Assembly (NCBI GenBank): GCA_007117185.1 | Contig: SKHA01000320.1 | Span: 1-15,582 of the forward strand | DNA length: 15,582 nt | From: Spirochaeta sp. | Lineage (GTDB): Bacteria; Spirochaetota; Spirochaetia; DSM-27196; Alkalispirochaetaceae | Direction: 5' to 3' | Part shown: piece after piece, positions 1 through 6,485 of the stretch | Layout: every line of letters begins with the position of its first letter | Position numbering within the stretch: position 1 is the first letter of the stretch | The notes under the pieces: model-generated | The model's database searches: none | The model's input: only the letters and a program-made list of their open reading frames with translations | Told to the model about the DNA's origin: nothing | Made by a program: the position numbers and the translations under genes

Positions 1-862
1 CACTGGAACCGAGGGTGCCCACCCGCTCACCCTGTCTGACCTGCTGCCCGGTACGTACGAACACCTGATGCATGTGGGCATACTTGGTGTAGAACCCCCA
101 GCGGTGACGGAGCACGATGAAGTTTCCGTATCCCGGGTCAAACCCCAGGTCCACCACCGTTCCGTCCGCCGCAGCCACCAGGGGCAACCCCACGGGCCCG
201 GCGATATCAAAACCTTTATGCATGTACCACTGTCCGGTAAAGGGGTGCACGTTGGGGCCGTACTCCATCGTCACGATTCCCAGGCCGTTTTCCACCGGCC
301 AGAAATGTGGGACGTCCCGCAGGTAGCTTTGTTTACTCTCAAACAGCCCCCGAATCTCTCCCAGGGTATCCACCGACCCCTCGATGGCTGTCAGCAACCG
401 TTGGAGTTCCGTCAGCTCCTCGATAGCCTCGACGGTGTCCCGGGTCTCACCGCGGTCCTGAAAGTAGTCACCCAACTGCAGCCGATTCAGTGAAGCCGGT
501 GTTCCCCGCTGCATGCTCAACGGCGCAAACCCCGCGAAGGTGTTGTCCAACTCCTCGTTGAGGGGGCGAGCCACCTGAACAACCGTCTGGAGTTCGGAAA
601 TGATCTGGTCAAGATTTGCCTGGAGCATCCGCAGCTCGTCTCCCTGCCGGGCTATGATCTCCGGCGCGGCGGCGCGAACCCGCAGCAGGTAGACAGACCC
701 TCCGATGAGGGTAGCGGAAAAGGCGGCAAAAAAGAGAAGAACCACCGTACTGACGCGAAAGCTGAACCCTTCAGCGGTACTCTCGGGGACCACCTTCACC
801 GTCATATGCTGGGTGAGGATTCCGGTGATTGCACGCCTGAGGCGGAGGAAGTAATCTTTCAT
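1..862 (-). CDS. M23 family (LytM-type) metallopeptidase, membrane-anchored, partial at window edge
   Basis: The reading frame opens at the ATG at 862-860 and runs off the left edge after about 287 codons, so the C-terminus is missing. Residues about 36-60 form one hydrophobic membrane segment after a short basic cytoplasmic N-terminus. Residues about 70-180 are a polar, probably helical or coiled-coil stalk. The peptidase domain starts near 190: it has HKGFD with zinc ligands His215 and Asp219, the segment GYGNFIVLRH, and an HMH motif (His263/His265). These are the family's HxxxD and HxH motifs, so it is probably active. Such proteins cleave peptidoglycan cross-links in the periplasm or act as division/envelope factors; which applies cannot be told. 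There is no good Shine-Dalgarno, and no in-frame start lies upstream within the predicted transcript. The stretch 863-940 separates it from the 877-aa gene and holds its promoter. Confidence 0.9.
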   Translation of the reverse strand, partial: MKDYFLRLRRAITGILTQHMTVKVVPESTAEGFSFRVSTVVLLFFAAFSATLIGGSVYLLRVRAAAPEIIARQGDELRMLQANLDQIISELQTVVQVARPLNEELDNTFAGFAPLSMQRGTPASLNRLQLGDYFQDRGETRDTVEAIEELTELQRLLTAIEGSVDTLGEIRGLFESKQSYLRDVPHFWPVENGLGIVTMEYGPNVHPFTGQWYMHKGFDIAGPVGLPLVAAADGTVVDLGFDPGYGNFIVLRHRWGFYTKYAHMHQVFVRTGQQVRQGERVGTLGSS

Positions 863-886
863 GCGTCGATTGCCGTACGTTTCTCC

Positions 887-915
887 ATAATAAGTCGGGT
901 ACGCCCTCTCGTCAA
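887..915 (-). promoter_or_regulatory. Sigma70-type promoter of the M23 peptidase gene
   Basis: On the minus strand there is a -35 TTGACG (915-910), a spacer of exactly 17 nt, and a -10 TATTAT (892-887). Each hexamer matches consensus at 5 of 6 positions. The predicted start is near 880, giving a leader of about 18 nt that lacks a Shine-Dalgarno before the ATG at 862. It shows that the peptidase is not simply the last gene of the upstream cluster. Confidence 0.65.
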
Positions 916-939
916 TGAGTATCGTCTCCCTGAGTATCG
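916..939. repeat. Tandem 9-bp direct repeat just upstream of the M23 promoter
   Basis: TGAGTATCG occurs at 916-924 and again at 931-939, a 15-bp period, directly abutting the -35 box of the peptidase promoter on its upstream side. The position suits an activator site, but no regulator can be named. The second copy ends 2 bp from the stop codon of the 877-aa gene. Confidence 0.5.
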
Positions 940-940
940 G

Positions 941-3574
941 TTACCCGGCGGCAATGTATAAGACCGCCTGCTGGTTGCGGCTGTCTGCGTGAAGGATCAT
1001 CTCCGTGGAGGGCTCGATCACCCGGAGTACCCCCTCCCATTGTTCGGAGTGGTCAGGAACATACCTGGCCAGATGGTTTTCCGCTGCCAGAAGCAGATCC
1101 TCCCTGATCAGGTTCTCCGGACCTGCACCGCGAAAAGAGAGATACAGCAGATCCCGCTCCACCATCTCGTTGAAGAAGTGGGTGCCCAGGGACATGTCCG
1201 CTACCAGAGAACTGTGGAGGCGGTCCATCTCGCACAGGACCTGGGCGCTGCCGATGTCCTGAAGCGTAACCGGTACTCCCAGAGAGGGCGTGCTGGTGCC
1301 CCAGCGCCCGGGACCGAGGAGCATCGTCTCGGCGGCAGCGACGGAGGTAACCCGGCGAATCACCCCCGCCAGAGCACGACGGTCCCGCTCGGTGAGAGCA
1401 GAGTAACTCTCGGGGTGAACGTACAGGATCCGTTTTATGGGAATGACCCTGCTGTGGCCGATCACCCCGCCATGGAGGCGCATCACCACCTGTTCGGAGG
1501 CGATCTCGGGCAACCGGGCGGTCCGATGGTGCACTCCCTTGATCTGCAGGGGGCGGCACTGAACGACGTTGATGCGGTAGGCGTGGTCCTCCCGGAGGTT
1601 GACGGTGAACTCCACGTCCACATCCGTACCATAGGCACCCCGCAGGGTGGTGAGAAGTTCCCGCATGTCGCTGACCAGGGTGCTTTCCAGCAGCAGCGGG
1701 TCGAAGGTGAGAACCCACGCTGCCGCAGGGTCCAGGTCGCGCCGCCGGGCAAGTTCCCGGTCCCGAACAGCTACTGCTGCTACCGGAAGGGATGGTGCGT
1801 CCCGGACGAGGTCCATGAAGTAGACGCTCCGCTCCCGGCCCTGCTGCAGATCAAGCACGTCCACCCGGCGCTGGGCGTACTGCCGCTTGTCCTCGGTGGA
1901 GGATTCCGGGCGGCGCTGCGGCGCGTTCAGGGCGACGATTCGGGTGTAGTCATCGTCGGAACGGTCCACCGCCCGGGTCCCAAGCCCGAAGACCAGCCGC
2001 ATCAGCCCCGCTGCCGGGTCGATTGAGGGGTGCCACGTATAGGGGTTGAAGGAGAACGCCACCCCTGCCAGGTGGGGCAGAAACCATCGCCCGCGGTAGT
2101 GACCACCGTCGCCGCTCTTCTTCCCGTCCCGGGAGGCAACGGGAGACCCTGATACGCGCTGAACCAGCAGCGCCATCTGCTCATCCCGATCCAGAATGCC
2201 CCTGGCCTGACGGTAACGCAGCGCCTCGTCGCTGATCGTGCTGGCGTAGATCCGGCGTACCGCGTCCAGGAACTCCTGCAACCGCTCCTGGCGATTCCCC
2301 TGCATCGTGCAGAAGACACTCTCGTACTTTCCGGCGAAGGCGTTGCCGAAGTTGTCCTCCAGCAGGCTGGAGGAGCGCACGATTACCGGGGAGGTTCCGT
2401 AGTAATCCAGCATGTCCCTGAAGCGGTCCATGATGTACTCCGGGAAGTGTCCCTGGAGGATCCGCTCTCGTACCGCCTCGTTGCCCTCAAGAAACGTGAG
2501 GTCGTCTTTCTGGCGCTGTCGTTCCCACCAGCAGTTGTTGATCACCAGGAAGGTGTAGTAGACGTCGGAAGCGACAAAGAAGGAGTCGTGGGTCTCCAGC
2601 AGCTCCCGCCAGCGCGGGTTCTGGTGACGCAGAATTGCCCGGGAGAGGAGCATTCCCACGGACTTGCCGCCGATGAATCCGGTGCCGACCATCCGCTTCC
2701 ACACCGCGATCAGCTCTTCCACCGAGAGATACCTTCGGGCCAGCTCCAGAATCGGTTCATCCCGGGAGATGATCAACTTCAGCAGGCGGTCTTTCCGTCG
2801 TCGTTTTTCCGAGGGGGTCCGGTCCAGCCCGGGCTGTTCCGCCTCCAGAAAGACCCGATCCCAGACGCCGACCATGCGGTAGCTGGCGCTGCGCAGCCCC
2901 GGCCAGGGAACGGTGTTCAGCACCGGGACGATCGCCGCGCTCTCGGTGACCGGGGTAAAGGAATCACGGCGGTCCCAGCGGAAGAGGGTGAAGTTCGCCT
3001 CTTCGTTGCGCCCGTCGGTCTTTACCGGTTGGACGTACAGCTGTTCTTCGTGGCGATACACGTCCACCAGAATCTGGGTTGTCTCGGTGATCGGCTCCAC
3101 CGCGTGGTACGAGTGGAGGTGCCGATACAGGGCGAAGTAGGCCACGCTGCCGGTGCGCAACACCAGCGGGCAGGTGAGCTGGAAGAAGTTTCCAATCATC
3201 CGGTCCGAGTAATAGCGTCCGCTCAGATCGGAGAGAGAATCCATCACCAGGACCGCCTCCTCACCGAGGGAGACGATGTGCTGGTGGGCGGTGGTTATAA
3301 AATGCTCGAACCCGAGGTCGATGGGCAGGTTTCGTGTCTCCACTGACCACTGCCGACACTCCTCTTCGCTGAACAGGGGCGGGTGGTCCGCAAAGCGAAG
3401 GTACACCGGTTTGACCACTGTCACGGCGCTGCGGTGCACCTCCGCCACCAGTTCGTGGCAGAAGACTTTGTAGTCTTCAAGATCGTCGATCCTGAAGACC
3501 ACGTTGTCCCCCCGTTGCAGCCCGTCAAAGAGATGGTCGAATCCGGGCAGTCCGGTAGAAGTCAGTGATGCCAT
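941..3574 (-). CDS. PEP/pyruvate-binding (PPDK N-domain) protein with degenerate KaiC-like N-terminus
   Basis: 877 aa. Residues 1-~200 look like a RecA/KaiC-type domain: it starts GLPGFDHLFDGLQRGD as KaiC-like ATPases do and keeps a Walker-B-like strand (AVLVMDSLSDL, 107-117), but where Walker A should be it reads RGDNVVFRIDDLEDYK with no GxxxxGKT, so it probably does not hydrolyse ATP. Residues ~300-680 resemble the ATP-grasp domain of PEP synthase/pyruvate phosphate dikinase: GGKSVGMLL (302-310), VIVRSSSLLEDNFGNAFAGK (397-416), GVAFSFNP (504-511), and VQCRPLQ near 671-677 in place of the usual LQARP. There is no recognisable swivelling phospho-histidine domain or PEP-binding barrel. The C-terminal part has GPGRWGTSTPSLGVPV (754-769) and GTHFF (797-801), which I recall from a widespread PEP/pyruvate-binding family of unknown function. 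It lies 12 nt after the RHH gene and is probably co-transcribed. It should not be called ppsA. Confidence 0.75.
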   Translation of the reverse strand: MASLTSTGLPGFDHLFDGLQRGDNVVFRIDDLEDYKVFCHELVAEVHRSAVTVVKPVYLRFADHPPLFSEEECRQWSVETRNLPIDLGFEHFITTAHQHIVSLGEEAVLVMDSLSDLSGRYYSDRMIGNFFQLTCPLVLRTGSVAYFALYRHLHSYHAVEPITETTQILVDVYRHEEQLYVQPVKTDGRNEEANFTLFRWDRRDSFTPVTESAAIVPVLNTVPWPGLRSASYRMVGVWDRVFLEAEQPGLDRTPSEKRRRKDRLLKLIISRDEPILELARRYLSVEELIAVWKRMVGTGFIGGKSVGMLLSRAILRHQNPRWRELLETHDSFFVASDVYYTFLVINNCWWERQRQKDDLTFLEGNEAVRERILQGHFPEYIMDRFRDMLDYYGTSPVIVRSSSLLEDNFGNAFAGKYESVFCTMQGNRQERLQEFLDAVRRIYASTISDEALRYRQARGILDRDEQMALLVQRVSGSPVASRDGKKSGDGGHYRGRWFLPHLAGVAFSFNPYTWHPSIDPAAGLMRLVFGLGTRAVDRSDDDYTRIVALNAPQRRPESSTEDKRQYAQRRVDVLDLQQGRERSVYFMDLVRDAPSLPVAAVAVRDRELARRRDLDPAAAWVLTFDPLLLESTLVSDMRELLTTLRGAYGTDVDVEFTVNLREDHAYRINVVQCRPLQIKGVHHRTARLPEIASEQVVMRLHGGVIGHSRVIPIKRILYVHPESYSALTERDRRALAGVIRRVTSVAAAETMLLGPGRWGTSTPSLGVPVTLQDIGSAQVLCEMDRLHSSLVADMSLGTHFFNEMVERDLLYLSFRGAGPENLIREDLLLAAENHLARYVPDHSEQWEGVLRVIEPSTEMILHADSRNQQAVLYIAAG

Positions 3575-3586
3575 GTTCAGCGTCTG

Positions 3587-3859
3587 CTAATGGTGGGGTG
3601 TTTCCGGATGATCCAGGCAGGCGATATGGGCTTCCCCGCAGACCTCGCAGGTGGTCACCTGGTGGTGCTGCAGGAACTCCTGCCAGTGGGTCATCTGATT
3701 GGGGGTGAGGGTCCCCGCGCCGTGACAGAGAGGACACTCCATCTCCAGCGCCTGCAGTACCGCCTGACGGATGAATTCGGAACGATTGGGGATCGCCCGC
3801 AGCTGCTCCGCCAGTGCATAGTCCACCTTGAAGGTGATCACCTCGTCTTTATGATTCAT
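3587..3859 (-). CDS. Ribbon-helix-helix (CopG-like) protein with C-terminal four-cysteine zinc-ribbon motif
   Basis: 90 aa. Residues ~6-38 fit a ribbon-helix-helix DNA-binding fold: a short strand VITFKVD, then helix ALAEQLRAI, a turn, and helix RSEFIRQAVLQAL. The remainder carries CPLC (42-45) and CEVC (71-74) separated by a LTPNQMTHWQEFL helix, with further His and Cys (His79, Cys81, His84), a probable structural zinc site or metal sensor. The likely role is a dimeric transcriptional repressor; its target is unknown, but its own divergent-free promoter and the co-directional 877-aa gene are candidates. The start at 3859 is the only ATG before the conserved N-terminus, and no Shine-Dalgarno precedes it, which agrees with the near-leaderless promoter found upstream. 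Confidence 0.75.
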   Translation of the reverse strand: MNHKDEVITFKVDYALAEQLRAIPNRSEFIRQAVLQALEMECPLCHGAGTLTPNQMTHWQEFLQHHQVTTCEVCGEAHIACLDHPETPHH

Positions 3860-3868
3860 CGCGACAAC

Positions 3869-3897
3869 ATTGTAGCGCTGCTGCGGCGATGGGTCAA
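3869..3897 (-). promoter_or_regulatory. Sigma70-type promoter of the RHH/zinc-ribbon gene, near-leaderless
   Basis: On the minus strand there is a -35 TTGACC (3897-3892), a 17-nt spacer, and a -10 TACAAT (3874-3869), each 5/6 to consensus. It fills the 40-bp gap after the thioredoxin-like gene. The expected start point is at about 3862, only 2-3 nt before the ATG at 3859, so the mRNA would have practically no leader. Confidence 0.65.
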
Positions 3898-3899
3898 AC

Positions 3900-4364
3900 T
3901 CACAGCCCGGCCTGCAGCGCCTGCATCGCCCGCATGATCGCCAGCCGGGTGCCGAGCCACGCGCCGAACTCCGGTACGAAGCGGTCTTCCAGCGAATCCG
4001 GCGCGAACCCCACGAATACCTTGTCGCCGATGACGGTGCGGGGAACCCCCCGAGGCTCAGTCTCGTACAGGCTCATCACCTGGTGATAGTAGTCCCGCCG
4101 CGGCTGGTCGCCGCTGTTGACCACCTCCAGGTTGTGGATTTCCAGGTCCGGGAAGCGGTCTTCCACCTCGCTCATCCACTGCATCAGGCGGTGGCAGTGA
4201 GGACAGGTGCTGCTGTAAAACACCAGAATCGTCCGCGCCGGGTCCACCGAAATTCCCTCGGGAGCGGGCAGCTGCGCCAGAGCGCCGGCCGGTGACGCCG
4301 GGACGGAGAGGGTTGTTGCTGCCAGCAGGAGGATAAAGATGACAAACCGAGTCTGCTTTTTCAT
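3900..4364 (-). CDS. Exported thioredoxin-fold protein with CPHC active site
   Basis: 154 aa. The N-terminus MKKQTRFVIFILLLAATTLS followed by a small-residue stretch ending ALA (28-30) is a classical Sec signal peptide, so the mature protein is periplasmic. The strand TILVFYSSTCPHC carries the redox pair Cys54-Pro-His-Cys57, the DsbA-like dipeptide. GVPRTVIGD supplies the cis-proline (Pro108) of the thioredoxin fold. The size suits a minimal thioredoxin/glutaredoxin-like domain. The role is a periplasmic dithiol/disulfide reaction, but whether oxidase, isomerase or reductase cannot be read from the sequence, and no DsbB- or DsbD-like partner is present. The start is fixed by the signal peptide. 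An AGGAGG lies about 20 nt upstream, too far to be ideal. Confidence 0.8.
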   Translation of the reverse strand: MKKQTRFVIFILLLAATTLSVPASPAGALAQLPAPEGISVDPARTILVFYSSTCPHCHRLMQWMSEVEDRFPDLEIHNLEVVNSGDQPRRDYYHQVMSLYETEPRGVPRTVIGDKVFVGFAPDSLEDRFVPEFGAWLGTRLAIMRAMQALQAGL

Positions 4365-4383
4365 TCCCGAAAGATACTCGCCC

Positions 4384-4396
4384 CCCTCCTGGAGGG
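4384..4396. repeat. Short palindrome in the leader of the thioredoxin-like gene
   Basis: CCCTCC-T-GGAGGG is a 6-bp inverted repeat around one base, between the predicted transcription start (about 4410) and the ATG at 4364. It is too tight for a hairpin, so if functional it would be a protein site. It also contains the distant AGGAGG. Chance is possible in such G/C-rich DNA. Confidence 0.3.
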
Positions 4397-4416
4397 CAAT
4401 ACCCGCCCCGGGAGGG

Positions 4417-4446
4417 TTGATAAGGGGTAAAATTAGTATTTGTCAA
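4417..4446 (-). promoter_or_regulatory. Promoter of the thioredoxin-like gene
   Basis: On the minus strand there is a perfect -35 TTGACA (4446-4441) followed after 18 nt by TATCAA (4422-4417, 4/6 to TATAAT). The predicted start is near 4410, giving a leader of about 45 nt. It sits back to back with the promoter of the plus-strand gene at 4490, their elements only a few bases apart. Confidence 0.55.
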
Positions 4447-4455
4447 GGAAAAGTT

Positions 4456-4483
4456 TTGCTATTTTTCGTGATTGTGGTATATT
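4456..4483 (+). promoter_or_regulatory. Extended -10 promoter giving a predicted leaderless mRNA
   Basis: TGGTATATT (4475-4483) is an extended -10 (TGn plus TATATT, 5/6), preceded by TTGCTA (4456-4461, 4/6) at 16 nt. The usual +1 lies 7 nt after the -10, which is exactly the A of the ATG at 4490. No Shine-Dalgarno is present. Confidence 0.6.
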
Positions 4484-4489
4484 CTCAGC

Positions 4490-4930
4490 ATGACAACGAA
4501 TCAGACCACCACAACGACCAGAACCGCAATCACCAGCCGGGCAGCCCAGCTCCAGGCGATGCTGCAGCACACCGGACTGGATATCCAGAATCCCGAAGAA
4601 TGGGAGACCCTGGTCTCCCACGTGGAGGTACACAAGTACCTCATCAACGGTACCATCGGCTGGACCATCCGCTGGGAGGACGCGGTGTTCTCCTGGTACG
4701 AGAACGTCTACTCACCCCTGATCAGGGCCATTGCCTCCTGGGAGGTGAAGAATGCCTTTTCCGGGCTCACCCCCTGGCAGTTGTACAACGCCGTCTCCGG
4801 CCACTGGTACTATCTGCTTGAACGGGACGACTCCATCGACGCGGAGACGGCAGCCCTGGATTTTGCCGCCCACTACGGGCACGGTCTGGCGGCGTGGTTC
4901 TCCCGGTTTCTTACCGGATCAGCAGGATAA
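4490..4930 (+). CDS. Conserved-looking protein of unknown function, DUF4032-like by eye
   Basis: 146 aa from the ATG at 4490; an in-frame TTG at 4472 exists but overlaps the predicted promoter, so I reject it. After a Thr-rich N-terminus the protein is soluble and rich in aromatic residues: EVHKYLINGTIGWTIRWEDA (46-65), VFSWYENVYSPL (66-77), a WQLYNAVSGHWYYLLERD segment (96-113), then a helical AALDFAAHYG. The WYENVYSPL and HWYYLLER blocks remind me of the C-terminal part of DUF4032 proteins of unknown function, but I am not certain. No catalytic motif is recognisable. The last 20 bp overlap the convergent end of the antiporter operon, so the 3' ends of the two transcripts must be antisense to each other. 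It has its own promoter and no operon partners. Confidence 0.6.
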   Translation: MTTNQTTTTTRTAITSRAAQLQAMLQHTGLDIQNPEEWETLVSHVEVHKYLINGTIGWTIRWEDAVFSWYENVYSPLIRAIASWEVKNAFSGLTPWQLYNAVSGHWYYLLERDDSIDAETAALDFAAHYGHGLAAWFSRFLTGSAG

Positions 4931-6485
4931 TTCCCGCCAGGACAGAGACGATCACTGCGTCCATGCCCGGACGGATACGCCCGGGGGTGGTCACGAATTG
5001 CCAGAAGCGGGGTATCCGTGAGAGCGCCACCATCGCTGCGGCGACTCCCAGGATGATGAGGAACTCCACCGTCGCCGCTGGGCTGACCAGGTGAAGGTGT
5101 TGCCCTCCGTGCCACAGTATCGCTGCGGCCAGCGCTGCCAGAGCGGCGGTGGTGGTCATCGGCGCTCCCGAGAAGCGGGGGCGCCCGTTCCCGTATACCA
5201 GCAGCAGCCTCATCGTGGCCGTCACTGTCCCCAACGCGGCGATCCGCAGCGCCAGATACGCCGCCGGTGAAGAGTAGAGGGCGGCGCCGATCAGTTGCTT
5301 CCCGGCGAATCCGCTGAAACCGGGAGCTCCCGCCACCGCCAGCGCGCCGATCAGCAGCACGGGACCCTCGATCCAGGGGTACCCGTCCCGGCGGTTGACC
5401 CGGCCAATCTCCGACAACTGATGGCTCCCGGCGCGGGACACCGCCGCTCCGATCACCAGAAAGAGGGTGCTCTTGAACAGGGCGTGCCCCACCGCGTGGT
5501 AGAGCATCGCCTCCCGGGCTCCCACCGCCAGGGCGGTTACCAGATATCCCATCTGCGAGATCGAGCTGAACGCCAGGACCCGCTTGGCATCCGACTCCAG
5601 CGCTGCCGCAAACGCTCCGGCCACCGCGGAGAGTGCTCCCAGAACCAGAAGGGTCTCCAGCAGCTGCGGCGCCGCCACCCGGACGATGGTAGAGATGCGC
5701 CACAGCGCCACCAGCGCCGACTTCAGCATCAACCCGGAGAGCAACGCCGAGACAGGAGCCGGTGCCTCTCCGTGGGCAGCCGGGAGCCACCCGTGGAAGG
5801 GAAGGATCGCGCCCCGGGTTGCCACCGCCGCGAGCATGCACCCCAGCCCCACCGTTGTCCCCCGGGTCACCTCGCTCCCTGCAAGGATCGGTATGATCCG
5901 GTGAATGGCCAGTTCTCCGGTAGACCGGTATACCAGAAGCAGTCCGATGAGATAAAAGGCAATGGAGACCGTTCCCACCACCAGATAGCGCAGCGCCGCG
6001 TAAAGCGCCGGACCGCGTCGCTCCCAGGCGATCAGAATGACCGCCCCCAGCGAGAGGGCCTCGAAGAACACAAAGAGGTTGAACAGGTCTCCCGAGAGGA
6101 TCACCCCGGTCATCGCGGCTACCGTTATCGCCGCCACCCCGGCGAAGACAGAGCCGAACTGCCGTTGCCCCGCCGCGGTGAGGAGGATCAGAAACGCAAC
6201 GATCAGCACCACCGGCCCAAGGACGACCCCGGCGGTATCCATCACGATGACGATCCCCGCCCGCTCGGACCAGCCGCCGGCGACCTGGATCACCGTCCCG
6301 GGAGCGGAGCTCAGAGCGTGGGCGGAAGCCTGCGCTGCGTTCAACCCCATCACCACCGCAGCGGCGAAGATTGCCGTGAGCACCACCGCCCAGGCCACCC
6401 GGCGCCAGTGAACGATGGAGACGATCAGGGCGATCGTTCCCCCGGCCAGGGGTAACAGCACCGGTGTCAGCATGTCCACAGTCAC
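4911..6485 (-). CDS. Mrp/Mbh-type antiporter subunit, second MrpD-like (NuoL/M/N family) protein
   Basis: 524 aa, about 14 membrane segments. It is an ion-translocating subunit of a multi-subunit cation/proton antiporter in the cytoplasmic membrane. Family signatures: DLFNLFVFFEALSLGAV with the TM5 glutamate (Glu142), RGAILPFHGWLPAAHGEAPA before TM8, VSALLSGLMLK with TM8 Lys255, QMGYL, HAVGHALFKSTLFLV with the paired TM11 histidines (His330, His334), and GFSGFAGKQLI with TM12 Lys396. The TM7 position that is normally Lys (five residues before the PFH proline) is Arg224. The start codon overlaps the preceding gene's stop by 4 bp, so it is translationally coupled. It is the last gene of the operon. 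It could stand in for the NuoL-like half of MrpA, or for MbsH'. Confidence 0.85.
   Translation of the reverse strand: MTVDMLTPVLLPLAGGTIALIVSIVHWRRVAWAVVLTAIFAAAVVMGLNAAQASAHALSSAPGTVIQVAGGWSERAGIVIVMDTAGVVLGPVVLIVAFLILLTAAGQRQFGSVFAGVAAITVAAMTGVILSGDLFNLFVFFEALSLGAVILIAWERRGPALYAALRYLVVGTVSIAFYLIGLLLVYRSTGELAIHRIIPILAGSEVTRGTTVGLGCMLAAVATRGAILPFHGWLPAAHGEAPAPVSALLSGLMLKSALVALWRISTIVRVAAPQLLETLLVLGALSAVAGAFAAALESDAKRVLAFSSISQMGYLVTALAVGAREAMLYHAVGHALFKSTLFLVIGAAVSRAGSHQLSEIGRVNRRDGYPWIEGPVLLIGALAVAGAPGFSGFAGKQLIGAALYSSPAAYLALRIAALGTVTATMRLLLVYGNGRPRFSGAPMTTTAALAALAAAILWHGGQHLHLVSPAATVEFLIILGVAAAMVALSRIPRFWQFVTTPGRIRPGMDAVIVSVLAGIILLIR

Noticed and set aside
68..493. Plus-strand open frame of 141 codons
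   Set aside because: It lies wholly opposite the M23 peptidase gene, whose zinc motifs are unmistakable; the plus-strand translation has no recognisable motif and no ribosome site.
989..2026. Long plus-strand open frame (345 codons) opposite the 877-aa gene
   Set aside because: It is a shadow of high-GC codon use. The minus-strand product has several family motifs across the same stretch.
941..3574. Calling the 877-aa protein phosphoenolpyruvate synthase (ppsA)
   Set aside because: The phospho-histidine and PEP-binding domains needed for the reaction are not seen, and the N-terminus is a different domain.
5295..6455. Plus-strand frame of 386 codons
   Set aside because: It is an antisense shadow of the MrpD-like gene, low in hydrophobic residues and rich in Arg, Gln, His and Pro.
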